Assembly (NCBI RefSeq): GCF_014651115.1
Contig: NZ_BMWG01000001.1
Span: 614,830 to 678,829, forward strand
DNA length: 64,000 nucleotides
DNA from: Streptomyces inusitatus
GTDB lineage: Bacteria > Actinomycetota > Actinomycetes > Streptomycetales > Streptomycetaceae
Direction of reading: 5' to 3'
Under the pieces are notes generated by a model. It made no database searches and was not told where the DNA came from. It worked only from the letters and a program-made list of their open reading frames with translations. The first letter of the stretch is position 1; every line of letters starts with the position of its first letter. This document shows positions 15,261 to 24,085 of the stretch, piece after piece. Both the position numbers and the translations under genes were made by a program.

Positions 15261-16514
15261 TCAGCGGCCGGGAACGGCCTCGGGTCGGAGTTCGGGTCCG
15301 CCGGGGGAGGAGGGACCCGGGTCGGGGTCGGCGAAGGTGCGCACTCCGGGTACGAAGAGCGGCAGGACGGTGGTGACGACGAGCACCGCCAGCGCGACCA
15401 CCAGGACGGTCCGCAGGCCGAGCAGATCGGCCGCCATCGGGGCGAGGGCGAGGCCCACGGGCTCCAGGGCGTAAGTGCCGAGCATCTCCACCGCGAAGAC
15501 CCGGCCGAGCAGTTCGTCGGGGACGGCACGCTGGAGGGCACTGGCCCACAGCACGCCGAAGATCCCGTACCCCATCCCGGTGAGGAAGACGGAGAAGCCC
15601 AGCAGTGTGATCGAGACGCCCGTCATCATGAAGGCGAGCTGGACGACGCCCAGACCCAGTCCCAGCACCGCCACGGTGCCGGGCCGCCGGGGCGGGCGCG
15701 CGCCGACGGCGAGACCGCCCACGGCGGAGCCGGCGGCCTGGAGCGCGAGCAGCACGCCGTACTGGGGCATCTGGCCCCGCGCGGAGAGATACACGGGGAG
15801 CAGCACCAGCATCGGTGCCATGACCAGGATCAGCTGGACGGTGCCCTGGCCGATGATGACCGCGACCCACGGCCGGTCGAGCACCGCGCGGAATCCCGCC
15901 CGGGCCTCGCTCAGCACCCCTGTGCGCTGGTGCCGTTCGGGCCTGGAGTCGCGGATCCCCAGCAGCGCGAAAATGCTGACGCCGAACGTCGCCGCGTCGA
16001 TCCAGAAGGCGGTGCGCGCGCTGCCCAGCACCAGGAGCAGTCCGCCGAGGCCGGGACCGACGATCATGGCGATCCGGGAGGTGGCCGACAGCAGCGCGTT
16101 GGCCTGCGGCAACAGACCGGGAGCGAGGGTCGGCAGCAGAGCCCGGTGGGCGGGCCGGAAGAGGCCGCTGCCGAAGCCCATGCCCGCCGCCAGCGCGGCG
16201 GCCAGCAGCAGCGGTCCCTCTGCCGCCCCGAGGGCGAACCCCACCACACAGAGCATCCGGAGCACATCGGAGGCGATCATCAGCCGGGAGCGCCGCAGCC
16301 GGTCGGCCAGCACGCCGCCGCCCAGCGCGACGATCACCAGAGCCAGACTCTCCGCGCCCAGCACCAGCCCCAGCGCGGATCCCGACCTGTTCTCCAGCAT
16401 GGCCGCCGCCAGGGCGGCCACGAACATGCCGTCCCCGACGGTGCTCAAGGCCTGCCCCAGCCAGACCCGCCGGAACGCCGGCAGGCCCAGCGGGCGGAGT
16501 ATCTCCGTCTTCAT
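15261..16514 (-). CDS. MFS transporter, probable product exporter
   Basis: A 417-residue membrane protein with about 12 hydrophobic segments and the MFS loop signature LADRLRRSRLMIASDVLRML after the second helix. The N-terminus (LRPLGLPAFRRVWLGQALSTVGDGMFVAAL) is typical of the bacterial MFS-3/enterobactin-exporter-like group. It lies in the central operon between the large NRPS (41-base gap) and hmaS (24-base gap), so export of the cluster product is the likely role. Substrate is inferred only from position. Confidence 0.88.
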   Translation of the reverse strand: MKTEILRPLGLPAFRRVWLGQALSTVGDGMFVAALAAAMLENRSGSALGLVLGAESLALVIVALGGGVLADRLRRSRLMIASDVLRMLCVVGFALGAAEGPLLLAAALAAGMGFGSGLFRPAHRALLPTLAPGLLPQANALLSATSRIAMIVGPGLGGLLLVLGSARTAFWIDAATFGVSIFALLGIRDSRPERHQRTGVLSEARAGFRAVLDRPWVAVIIGQGTVQLILVMAPMLVLLPVYLSARGQMPQYGVLLALQAAGSAVGGLAVGARPPRRPGTVAVLGLGLGVVQLAFMMTGVSITLLGFSVFLTGMGYGIFGVLWASALQRAVPDELLGRVFAVEMLGTYALEPVGLALAPMAADLLGLRTVLVVALAVLVVTTVLPLFVPGVRTFADPDPGPSSPGGPELRPEAVPGR

Positions 16515-16555
16515 GTGGATTTCCGTTTCTTACGTGGTGGGTGGCGTTCGCCGGA

Positions 16556-19500
16556 TCACGGGCCGTCGGTCGCGGAACCCGGCTCCGCACCGGCCCGCGC
16601 CGGGGACGTCCGGCGCTCCGGGCGCCGACGGGCCAGGGCGGCCCGGCGCCGGGACCCCCGCACACCCGCCGGGGCGTCTCCCCCGGTCCGTCCGGGCGAG
16701 GTCGTCACAGGGCCGAGGAGCAGCCCCTGCGCCGCGATGGTCGGATGCCGGAAGAGATCCGCGAGCGAGAGCGACGCCCCGAACTCCTCGCACAGCCGAG
16801 CGTGCAGACGGGTGACCGTCATCGAGTTCGCGCCGGCCTCGAAGAGATTCATCTCACGGCCCACCGTGTCCGTGCCCAGGGCCTCCCGCCAGACCGACGC
16901 GACACGGCGCTCGGTGTCTCCCTGCGGGGGCGTTCCCGTCACGGCCGCCGTCCGGGGCGTGTGGTGGCCGGCCTTGACCGGCCTCGGGGTGAAGACGGGT
17001 GCGGGCAGTTCCCCCAGGGTCCGGCCGGAGCCTTCGGCGAGCTCCGTCAGGATGTCGGTGTACTGGCCGAGAACCAGCCCGGCGCTCTCCGCGGCGAACA
17101 CGCGCTCGTCCCAGATCACCCGCAGGCTCCCGGCGCCCGGAACGACCGCCAGGGTCAGCGGTGCTCCGGTGAGCAGTCGGCCGTGTCCGGACTCCACCCG
17201 CAGAACGTCCGCCTCCGCCGTCGCACCGGACGCACGGCCGCCGAAGTTCTGCACGACGAGCACGCTGTGGAACAGGGTGCGGCTCATGGGAATCCCGGCC
17301 GCTTCGTAGACATCGGCCAGCGATTCGCCCGCCGAGACCTCACCGAGCTGCCACGAGGTCTCGGCCACGGTGTCGAGCAGCCCGTCCAGGGACGCCCCCG
17401 GGGCGGTGTCGACGGAGAGCGGCAGCGTGGTGAGATACAGACCCGCCATCGCGGAGACGTCGCCCAGCTCCGCCGGACGCCCGTTCAGCGACACCCCGAA
17501 GGTCACCCGGTTCTCACCGGAGTTCCGGTGCAGCAGAGCGGCCCAGGCGGCGGCCAGTACGGTCCCGAGCGTGGTGCGCCGCCGGCGGGCGAGCGACTGG
17601 AGCGCGGCGAGAGTGGCACCGGGCAGGGTCGTCTCACACTCCGCGTAGTCGTCCGCGTGTGCCGACAGCGCGGGCGGCTGGGCGTCGAAGGGCAGCGGGG
17701 TGGGGCTGAGGAACCCTTCGAGCCGCTCTCGCCAGAAGTCACGGGCCCGGCCGGCGGGCCGCTCCCGGAGCCAGCGGACGAACGCGCCGTACGGAACAGG
17801 GGGCTTCTCGTCCGCGAAGGGCTCCCGCCCCCGCGCCAGCGCCGTGTACACGCGCATGAGTTCGGCCGTCAGCAGGGACGACGACCAGCCGTCCAGCAGG
17901 ATGTGGTGGTCGGTCCACACCAGACGCCCCTCCTGCGGGCCGGTCTTGACCAGGATCAGCCGGTAGGGCGGGGTGCCGGAAAGCTGCGGGGGCTCGGCCC
18001 GGTTCTCCGCCAGCAGGGCGGCGAGGCGGCGCTTGACCTGCACGGGCGAAAGCGCCGTCCAGTCGAGGAAGGCCACGGCGTCGGACGGCTCCCGGTGCAC
18101 CGTCTGAATCGGCTCGGGCAGCGCCTCCCACTCGACGGAGGTGCGCAGCACATCGAATCGCCGTGCCAGCGCCGCCCAGGCGTCCCGGAAGAGAGCGCCG
18201 TCCAGAGGGCCGCGCAGAGTGAGGACGCATTCGTTGTAGTTGGCGTCCTTGCTGCCGGCCAGCAGATGCCGGTTGAGCATCACCCGCTGCATCGGGGCGA
18301 GAGGAAAGGCGTCCTCGGCCGTCGCCGTCGCCGTCTCCATCAGCGCGGCATAGGCCGGCGATCGCAGCGTCCGCTCGGGCAGCAGGGAGAAGGGAGCGCC
18401 GAACGCCGAGTGCAGAGCCGCCACCAGCCGGTCGGCCAGCCGGTCGGCCTCGGCGGCGTCGAAGTACCGGTCGTCCAGCACCAGGCCGGCCGTCAGAGTG
18501 CCGTCCGGCGCCAGGGAGAAGTTGGCCTCGGCGGCGAACGGCATGGCCGCGGCCGCGTCCACGTCGTGGCCGACCGGGGCTCCCGGTGCCGCCACGGGGC
18601 GCAACCCGCCGTCGGCGGAGCCTTCACCGCCGCCGGAGAGGTAGTTCACGACCACGCCGCCGGGGCCGCCGGTCATCGGCTGCCCGGCCTCCTGCCGCAG
18701 CCTTCCGTAGCCGATTCCGCCGTCGGGCACCTGGGCCAGACGGGCGGCCGTCCGGCTCACCGGCTCCTCGCGCAGGGCGAAGGGGAACAGTGCGGTGAAC
18801 CAGCCGACGGTGCGCGACACATCGGGGGCGTCCTCGCCGGTAGGCCTGCCGTGGAATTCGAGTGTGACGCTCGCGGGAGCCGTACCGGCCTCGTCCGTCA
18901 GCGCACGGCGCAGCGCGGACAGACAGCCGGCGAGCACCCGGTCCCCGGAGCGCCCGGCGCGGGCCCCGGTGAGGGTCGCCGCCCGGGTCGGACGGTGGGC
19001 GTCCCCGTACCGGCCCGATCCTTCCGCGTGGCGCGGCCGGAGGCCGGTCCCCGCCTCAAGAGCGGCGTCCCGCCAGTACTGCCGGTCCCGGTCCGGGACG
19101 GCGCCGGCGGTCTGCCGGCTCCACCGGCTGTAGCGGAGGTAGGAGGCCCCGTCGGCGGGGAGTTCCGGGGAGCGGCCCGCCCGGCGCGCCAGCAGGGCGG
19201 CGGCGAGGTCTTCCGTGAGGATCTGCCAGGAGACCGCGTCGACCACCAGGTGATGGATGCACCAGAAGAGCAGATCGTCCTCGCCCGGGGGGGTGCGGAA
19301 CAGCACGGCGCGCAGCAGAGGGCCTTCTGTCACCGACAGCCCGTTCTGGACCCGCTCGGACGCCTCGCCCAGCAGACGGTCGCGCCCGGGGCCGGGCTCG
19401 GGAAGCCGGACCTCCTCGAAAGCCGTCTCCGAGTGGGCGGGGATGGGCGCTGCCACCTGCCGCCACCCTTCGGCGGACTCGGTGAAGCGCACACCGCCCA

Positions 19501-22500
19501 GCACCGTGTGACGGAGAATCACATCGTGTACGGCCCGGCGCAGCACGAGTCGCGGGCAGCCTTCGGCGACGGCGAACCACTGTGTCTGGGTCTGGCGTTC
19601 CCGGCCCTTGGGGAAGGCCTCGAAGAACCACTGCTGCACGGGCGTCAGCCCGGCCTCGGCGGGCTCGTCCCCGAGGTCGGCGGTGCTCCGCGGCCGCGGC
19701 CGGCCGTCGGTTCCCGACTGGCGCTCCGCCACGACGGCGGCCAGCTCACGGAGGGTCTGGTGCTGGAACACATCACGTGCCGTGAGGGAGATGCCCAGTG
19801 CCGAGCACCGTGAGATGATCCGCAGCCAGCTGATCGAGTCGCCGCCGATCTCGAAGAAGTTGTCGTCGACACCGAGCGCGTCCATGCTCAGCACCTCTTC
19901 CCACACCCGGGCCAGCGTGTGCTCCTGCGCCGTGCTGGGCGGCCGGCGGGCGGACCGCGAGACGGCGCGCGCCGGCGCCGGGAGCCGGGAGCGGTCCACC
20001 TTCCCGCTGACGGTCAGCGGGAAGTCCTCGACGAAGACCATCCGGCTGGGGACCATCGCCCGCGGCAGCCGCAGGGACATGTGCTCGCGGACCCGGCGCA
20101 GCAGATCGCGGCGGAGGGCGGACTCCAGCGGGCGGTTGGCGTGGCTGTCACAGTCCGGCCGGCGGTCCTGCGGCAGCCGCGCGGCCGGTGCGGCGAAGGG
20201 CGCCGGAGCGACGGCGACGTCGATGCGGCCGTCACCGGCCGCGGTGAGGGCGAGCGATGCCCCCGCCTCGCGCGCCGCCGCCGCCAGATCGGCCGGGTGC
20301 ACCGCGGGAGGCTGTCGACGGGCTTCGCGCAGCCCGTCGCCGAGCGACGCGCACCGCGGCTCGCTCAGCGCCTCGTGCAGGGCGGTATGGGCCGCCACCC
20401 GGGCGTCGCGGACGCCCTGGATCAGCAGGCCGTCCGCCGTGAGCTCCTTGAGCAGCGCGCCGAAGTCCGACAGGGTCAGGCCGGTGCCGTCGACCGGGCG
20501 TGGCCGGGAGAGCACCGGTATGTCCCCGCCGGTCTTGTGCAGCACGGCATCGAAACGGAAACCGTTCATCTCGGTGTCGGCCCGGCCGGACTTCGCCCGG
20601 ATGTCGGCGAAGCCGAACTCCGGCAGCCGGTCCGCCAGCGTGTGGAACCAGTCGGGGCCGAGGCACAGCTCGTTCTCGTTCTCCACCGCCTCCTCGACGC
20701 TGTCGAGCAGGCCGCGCAGATCGTCGCCCGCCGGGTTGCGGTGCCGCTGTACCGACAGGTGGAACGCGCGCAGCAGCGTCAGATCGCGCACATCGCCGAC
20801 GACCAGCCGGCCGCCGGGCCCGAGCAGGCGCCATGCCTGGCACAGGACGTCGTCCAGATACTGGGCGGTCGGGAAGTACTGCACCACCGAGTTGAGCACG
20901 ATCAGGTCGAACCGCTCGTCCTCGACGGCGGACAGATCGTGGGCCGGGGCCTCGATCAGCCGGACCCCGCCGTCGTCGAGTCCGGCGGCGGGCAGCTGGG
21001 CGGCGACGTACGCCAGGGCACGCGGGGAGATGTCCGTGCCGGTGTACGAATCGGTGTGCGGCGCCACGGTCAGCAGGATCATGCCGGTGCCGCAGCCGAT
21101 CTCCAGAACTCTGCGCGCGGGTCGCTCCATGACCCGGGAGACGGCCTCGTCCCGCCACTCGGCCATGTCCTCGGCCGGGATGGGAGTCAGGTCGTAACTG
21201 CTCAGCCAGCCACTGGTGTTGAGGACGGCCTCCTGTCCCTCCTCGACCTCGTTGAAGACCTCGGCGTCGTGCACCTGCTTCCACTCGTCCACCCGGGACT
21301 CGCCGAGCGAGTCGGCGGACCCGTCCCGGGCCATCCGCAGATATCCGACGAGGCGGGGGGCGCCCTGTTCGTCCGTGCGCACATCGGCGGCGACGCCCGC
21401 GACGCCGGGGGTCTCTCCCGCGACCCTTTCCACCTCGGCGAGTTCGATCCGGGTGCCCCGGATCTTGACCTGGCTGTCGAGCCGGCCGCGGAACTCCAGC
21501 GCGCCCGATGGCAGGACCCGGACCCGGTCGCCCGTGCGGTACATGCACCGGCCCTCGTGGATCCGGTCGGGCACGAAGCGGGCGGCGGTCTCGTCCGGTG
21601 CGTCGAGATAGCCGAGGGCGACTCCGGAGCCGCCGATGTACAGCTCTCCCGGCATCCCGGGCGGCACGGGTTCCCCGTGCTCGTCCAGCACATGGACGAT
21701 CGTGTTCGGCAGGGGTCTGCCGATGGGCACGTGTGGCGTGTGCCGCGCGTCCTCGGCGAGTTCCGCCGTGTCGTACCAGGTGGATGTGACCGTGGCCTCG
21801 GTGACGCCGTAGGCGTTCAGCAGCCTGACGCCGCCGCCGACGCCCTCGTGCCACTGCCGCACCCTCACCGGGTCGACTCGATCGCTTCCCGCGACGACCA
21901 GGCGCAGACCGGCCGGTATCCGCGTCTCCCCCGCGGCGGCCTGGCGGGTCCATTCGTGCCACAGGGCCGCGGGCAGATTCAGCACCGTGAGGTGTTCTTC
22001 CTCAACCAGCGCCGTCACATCACCGATGTCGGAACCGCGGACCAGCACCGCCGCACCCGCCTCCCACGAGGCGAAGAGCTCCTCGATGGAGACGTCCACG
22101 GCCGGTGACGCCATGTTCAGCACGGTGTCCGCGTCGGTCAGCCCGTAGACGGCCCCGGCGTCCCGCGCGAGGCTCACCGCCGACCGGTGCGGGACCACGA
22201 CTCCTTTGGGCCTGCCGGTGCTTCCGGAAGTGAAGATGATGTAAGCCGGGTCGTCCGGCTCGTACGCCGCCGGGGCGGGCCGTGCGCCGGACACGGCGTG
22301 CACGGCCTCGAACGACAGCAGGGGAGGGGCGAGCGCCGCCACCGTGTCCGGTGCGATGTCGCCGTCGTGCAGCACCAGCCGGCATCCGGCGGCGGCCGTC
22401 ATCGCCGCGAGGCGCTCCACGGGCAGCCGGGGGTCGAGCGGCACATACACCGCTCCCGACCGCATCACGCCCAGCATGGCCGCCGTCTGCCGGACCGAGG

Positions 22501-24085
22501 GGGAGGCCAGCACGGCCACCTTGTCGTGGCGTCCGACGCCCTGGGCGGACACGACCGCGGCGCAGTGCTCCGCCGCCGCGTGGAGTTCGCGGAAGGTCAC
22601 GCTCTGCCGGGCGTCCCGCGCCGCCTCGTGCTCCGGCCTGCGAACGGCCTGGGCGGCGACGATGTCCGGCAGCCCCGTGTGGCCGGAATCGCCCGTGATC
22701 TCCGGCGACGGCGCCCCGGCCCGCGCCGGGGACCGGGAGGGCTGCGGCGCGGCCGACTCGCCCAGCTCGGCCACCAGTTCATGGACCAGGCCGGTGAATC
22801 CTTCGGCGTACCGGCCGATCGTCTCCTCGGTGAACAGCTCGCTGCTGTACTCGAAGTACACCCGCAGCCGCTCCCCCGCCTGCTGCACATCACAGCTCAG
22901 GTCGAACTGCGAGGAGGTCCGCCCGCTGCCGAGCGACTCCAGTGTCAGTCCTCCGAAGTCGACGCCCTGGTCCGGGGCGGGAAGGTACTGGAAGCACACA
23001 TCGTAGTACGGGTTGCGGTTGGCCTCGCGTCTCGGCCGCAGTGCCTCCACCAGCCGGGCGAAGGGCACATGCTGCCGGTTCAGCAGCTCGTGATGGACCA
23101 TCCGGTGCCGTTCCAGGGCCTCCCGGAAGGAGTCCGCTCCCGCCAGGTCGATCCGCAGGGGCAGCGTATTGGCGTAGAAGCCGACCGCTCCCAGCGTGTC
23201 GGCGTCCGTGCGCCCGGCGAGCGGTACACCGATCACCACGTCGTGATTGCCCGACAGCCCGGCCATGAGCCGGGTGAACGCCGTGCCGAGGACGGTGAAG
23301 GGGGTGGTGCCGAACCGCCGGGCGATGTCGTGGACGGCCCCCGCCGTCTCCGCCTCCAGATGGAAGGTGTGCACCGCGCCGGCGAAGGTGCGGTGGGCGG
23401 GGCGGGGGAAGTCGGCGGGAAGTTCGAGCCTGGGGGCCTGCTCCAGAGTCTCCCGCCAGTAGGCGAGTTCCTCGGGATCCACCCCGGCCCCGTCCTGGGC
23501 GGCGAGGCGTGCGGCGTGCTCGCCCGCACCGATGCCGTCGGCGCGCGGCGCCGGTGTCCGGCCCGCCGCCCGCGCCCGGTACGCCTCGCTGAGGTCGGCC
23601 AGCAGCACCTGGGTCGACCAGCCGTCGAAGACGATGTGGTGGACGACGAGCAGCAGTGCGTGCCGGTCCTCCGCGATCCGCACCAGCCGGGTGCGCAGCG
23701 GGGGCTGTGCGGTCAGGTCGAAGGGCGCGCGGGCCAGCTCGTCGAGGCACTCACGGGCCTCGGCGAGGGGATCCTCCGCGCCGGAGACGTCTGTGACGGT
23801 ACGGTCGACGGGCTGGTCGTCGACGAACACCTGGTAGGGGCTGCCGCCCAGGGTGAGGAAGCGGGTGCGCAGCGCCTCGTGGCGGGTCACACAGTCCGAC
23901 AGCGCGTCGAAGAGGGCCGTCTCGTCAAGGCGGCCGTTCAGCACCAGTCCCATGCTGATGACGTAGAAGGAGCTGTCGGGGTTGAAGTTGTCCAGAAACC
24001 ACAGGGCGCGCTGAGGCGGGGTCAGCGGCCAGACCCGGGGCGTCGTCGCGGCGCCGGGCGCCTGCCGGGGTGCGGGCGCGTTCAT
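16556..24085 (-). CDS. NRPS, C-A-MT-PCP-E-C-PCP (2,509 residues)
   Basis: A seven-domain NRPS. C1 has HHIVFDG at 149-155. The A domain (about 470-1365) has YIIFTSGSTGRPKG, LNAYGVTEAT, YRTGDR and LTVSGKVDR. An N-methyltransferase is inserted after A8 (about 930-1330, SAM motif VLEIGCGTG at 993-1001). PCP1 has FFEIGGDS, Ser1417. The epimerization domain (about 1475-1900) has HHLVVDAVSW at 1611-1620, EFHGR and RTVGWFT. C2 has DHHILLDGWS with His2060-2061, and the last PCP has LFEAGANS. The first module should insert one N-methylated residue and invert it to D. The hand-read A code D-V-E-N-V-A-A-V-T-K matches no code I know. The final C-PCP has no A domain and there is no thioesterase, so it must be loaded in trans and the chain released or passed on elsewhere. 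The start overlaps the upstream NRPS stop (ATGA); a basic tail of about 60 residues follows the last PCP. Confidence 0.93.
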   Translation of the reverse strand: MNAPAPRQAPGAATTPRVWPLTPPQRALWFLDNFNPDSSFYVISMGLVLNGRLDETALFDALSDCVTRHEALRTRFLTLGGSPYQVFVDDQPVDRTVTDVSGAEDPLAEARECLDELARAPFDLTAQPPLRTRLVRIAEDRHALLLVVHHIVFDGWSTQVLLADLSEAYRARAAGRTPAPRADGIGAGEHAARLAAQDGAGVDPEELAYWRETLEQAPRLELPADFPRPAHRTFAGAVHTFHLEAETAGAVHDIARRFGTTPFTVLGTAFTRLMAGLSGNHDVVIGVPLAGRTDADTLGAVGFYANTLPLRIDLAGADSFREALERHRMVHHELLNRQHVPFARLVEALRPRREANRNPYYDVCFQYLPAPDQGVDFGGLTLESLGSGRTSSQFDLSCDVQQAGERLRVYFEYSSELFTEETIGRYAEGFTGLVHELVAELGESAAPQPSRSPARAGAPSPEITGDSGHTGLPDIVAAQAVRRPEHEAARDARQSVTFRELHAAAEHCAAVVSAQGVGRHDKVAVLASPSVRQTAAMLGVMRSGAVYVPLDPRLPVERLAAMTAAAGCRLVLHDGDIAPDTVAALAPPLLSFEAVHAVSGARPAPAAYEPDDPAYIIFTSGSTGRPKGVVVPHRSAVSLARDAGAVYGLTDADTVLNMASPAVDVSIEELFASWEAGAAVLVRGSDIGDVTALVEEEHLTVLNLPAALWHEWTRQAAAGETRIPAGLRLVVAGSDRVDPVRVRQWHEGVGGGVRLLNAYGVTEATVTSTWYDTAELAEDARHTPHVPIGRPLPNTIVHVLDEHGEPVPPGMPGELYIGGSGVALGYLDAPDETAARFVPDRIHEGRCMYRTGDRVRVLPSGALEFRGRLDSQVKIRGTRIELAEVERVAGETPGVAGVAADVRTDEQGAPRLVGYLRMARDGSADSLGESRVDEWKQVHDAEVFNEVEEGQEAVLNTSGWLSSYDLTPIPAEDMAEWRDEAVSRVMERPARRVLEIGCGTGMILLTVAPHTDSYTGTDISPRALAYVAAQLPAAGLDDGGVRLIEAPAHDLSAVEDERFDLIVLNSVVQYFPTAQYLDDVLCQAWRLLGPGGRLVVGDVRDLTLLRAFHLSVQRHRNPAGDDLRGLLDSVEEAVENENELCLGPDWFHTLADRLPEFGFADIRAKSGRADTEMNGFRFDAVLHKTGGDIPVLSRPRPVDGTGLTLSDFGALLKELTADGLLIQGVRDARVAAHTALHEALSEPRCASLGDGLREARRQPPAVHPADLAAAAREAGASLALTAAGDGRIDVAVAPAPFAAPAARLPQDRRPDCDSHANRPLESALRRDLLRRVREHMSLRLPRAMVPSRMVFVEDFPLTVSGKVDRSRLPAPARAVSRSARRPPSTAQEHTLARVWEEVLSMDALGVDDNFFEIGGDSISWLRIISRCSALGISLTARDVFQHQTLRELAAVVAERQSGTDGRPRPRSTADLGDEPAEAGLTPVQQWFFEAFPKGRERQTQTQWFAVAEGCPRLVLRRAVHDVILRHTVLGGVRFTESAEGWRQVAAPIPAHSETAFEEVRLPEPGPGRDRLLGEASERVQNGLSVTEGPLLRAVLFRTPPGEDDLLFWCIHHLVVDAVSWQILTEDLAAALLARRAGRSPELPADGASYLRYSRWSRQTAGAVPDRDRQYWRDAALEAGTGLRPRHAEGSGRYGDAHRPTRAATLTGARAGRSGDRVLAGCLSALRRALTDEAGTAPASVTLEFHGRPTGEDAPDVSRTVGWFTALFPFALREEPVSRTAARLAQVPDGGIGYGRLRQEAGQPMTGGPGGVVVNYLSGGGEGSADGGLRPVAAPGAPVGHDVDAAAAMPFAAEANFSLAPDGTLTAGLVLDDRYFDAAEADRLADRLVAALHSAFGAPFSLLPERTLRSPAYAALMETATATAEDAFPLAPMQRVMLNRHLLAGSKDANYNECVLTLRGPLDGALFRDAWAALARRFDVLRTSVEWEALPEPIQTVHREPSDAVAFLDWTALSPVQVKRRLAALLAENRAEPPQLSGTPPYRLILVKTGPQEGRLVWTDHHILLDGWSSSLLTAELMRVYTALARGREPFADEKPPVPYGAFVRWLRERPAGRARDFWRERLEGFLSPTPLPFDAQPPALSAHADDYAECETTLPGATLAALQSLARRRRTTLGTVLAAAWAALLHRNSGENRVTFGVSLNGRPAELGDVSAMAGLYLTTLPLSVDTAPGASLDGLLDTVAETSWQLGEVSAGESLADVYEAAGIPMSRTLFHSVLVVQNFGGRASGATAEADVLRVESGHGRLLTGAPLTLAVVPGAGSLRVIWDERVFAAESAGLVLGQYTDILTELAEGSGRTLGELPAPVFTPRPVKAGHHTPRTAAVTGTPPQGDTERRVASVWREALGTDTVGREMNLFEAGANSMTVTRLHARLCEEFGASLSLADLFRHPTIAAQGLLLGPVTTSPGRTGGDAPAGVRGSRRRAALARRRPERRTSPARAGAEPGSATDGP

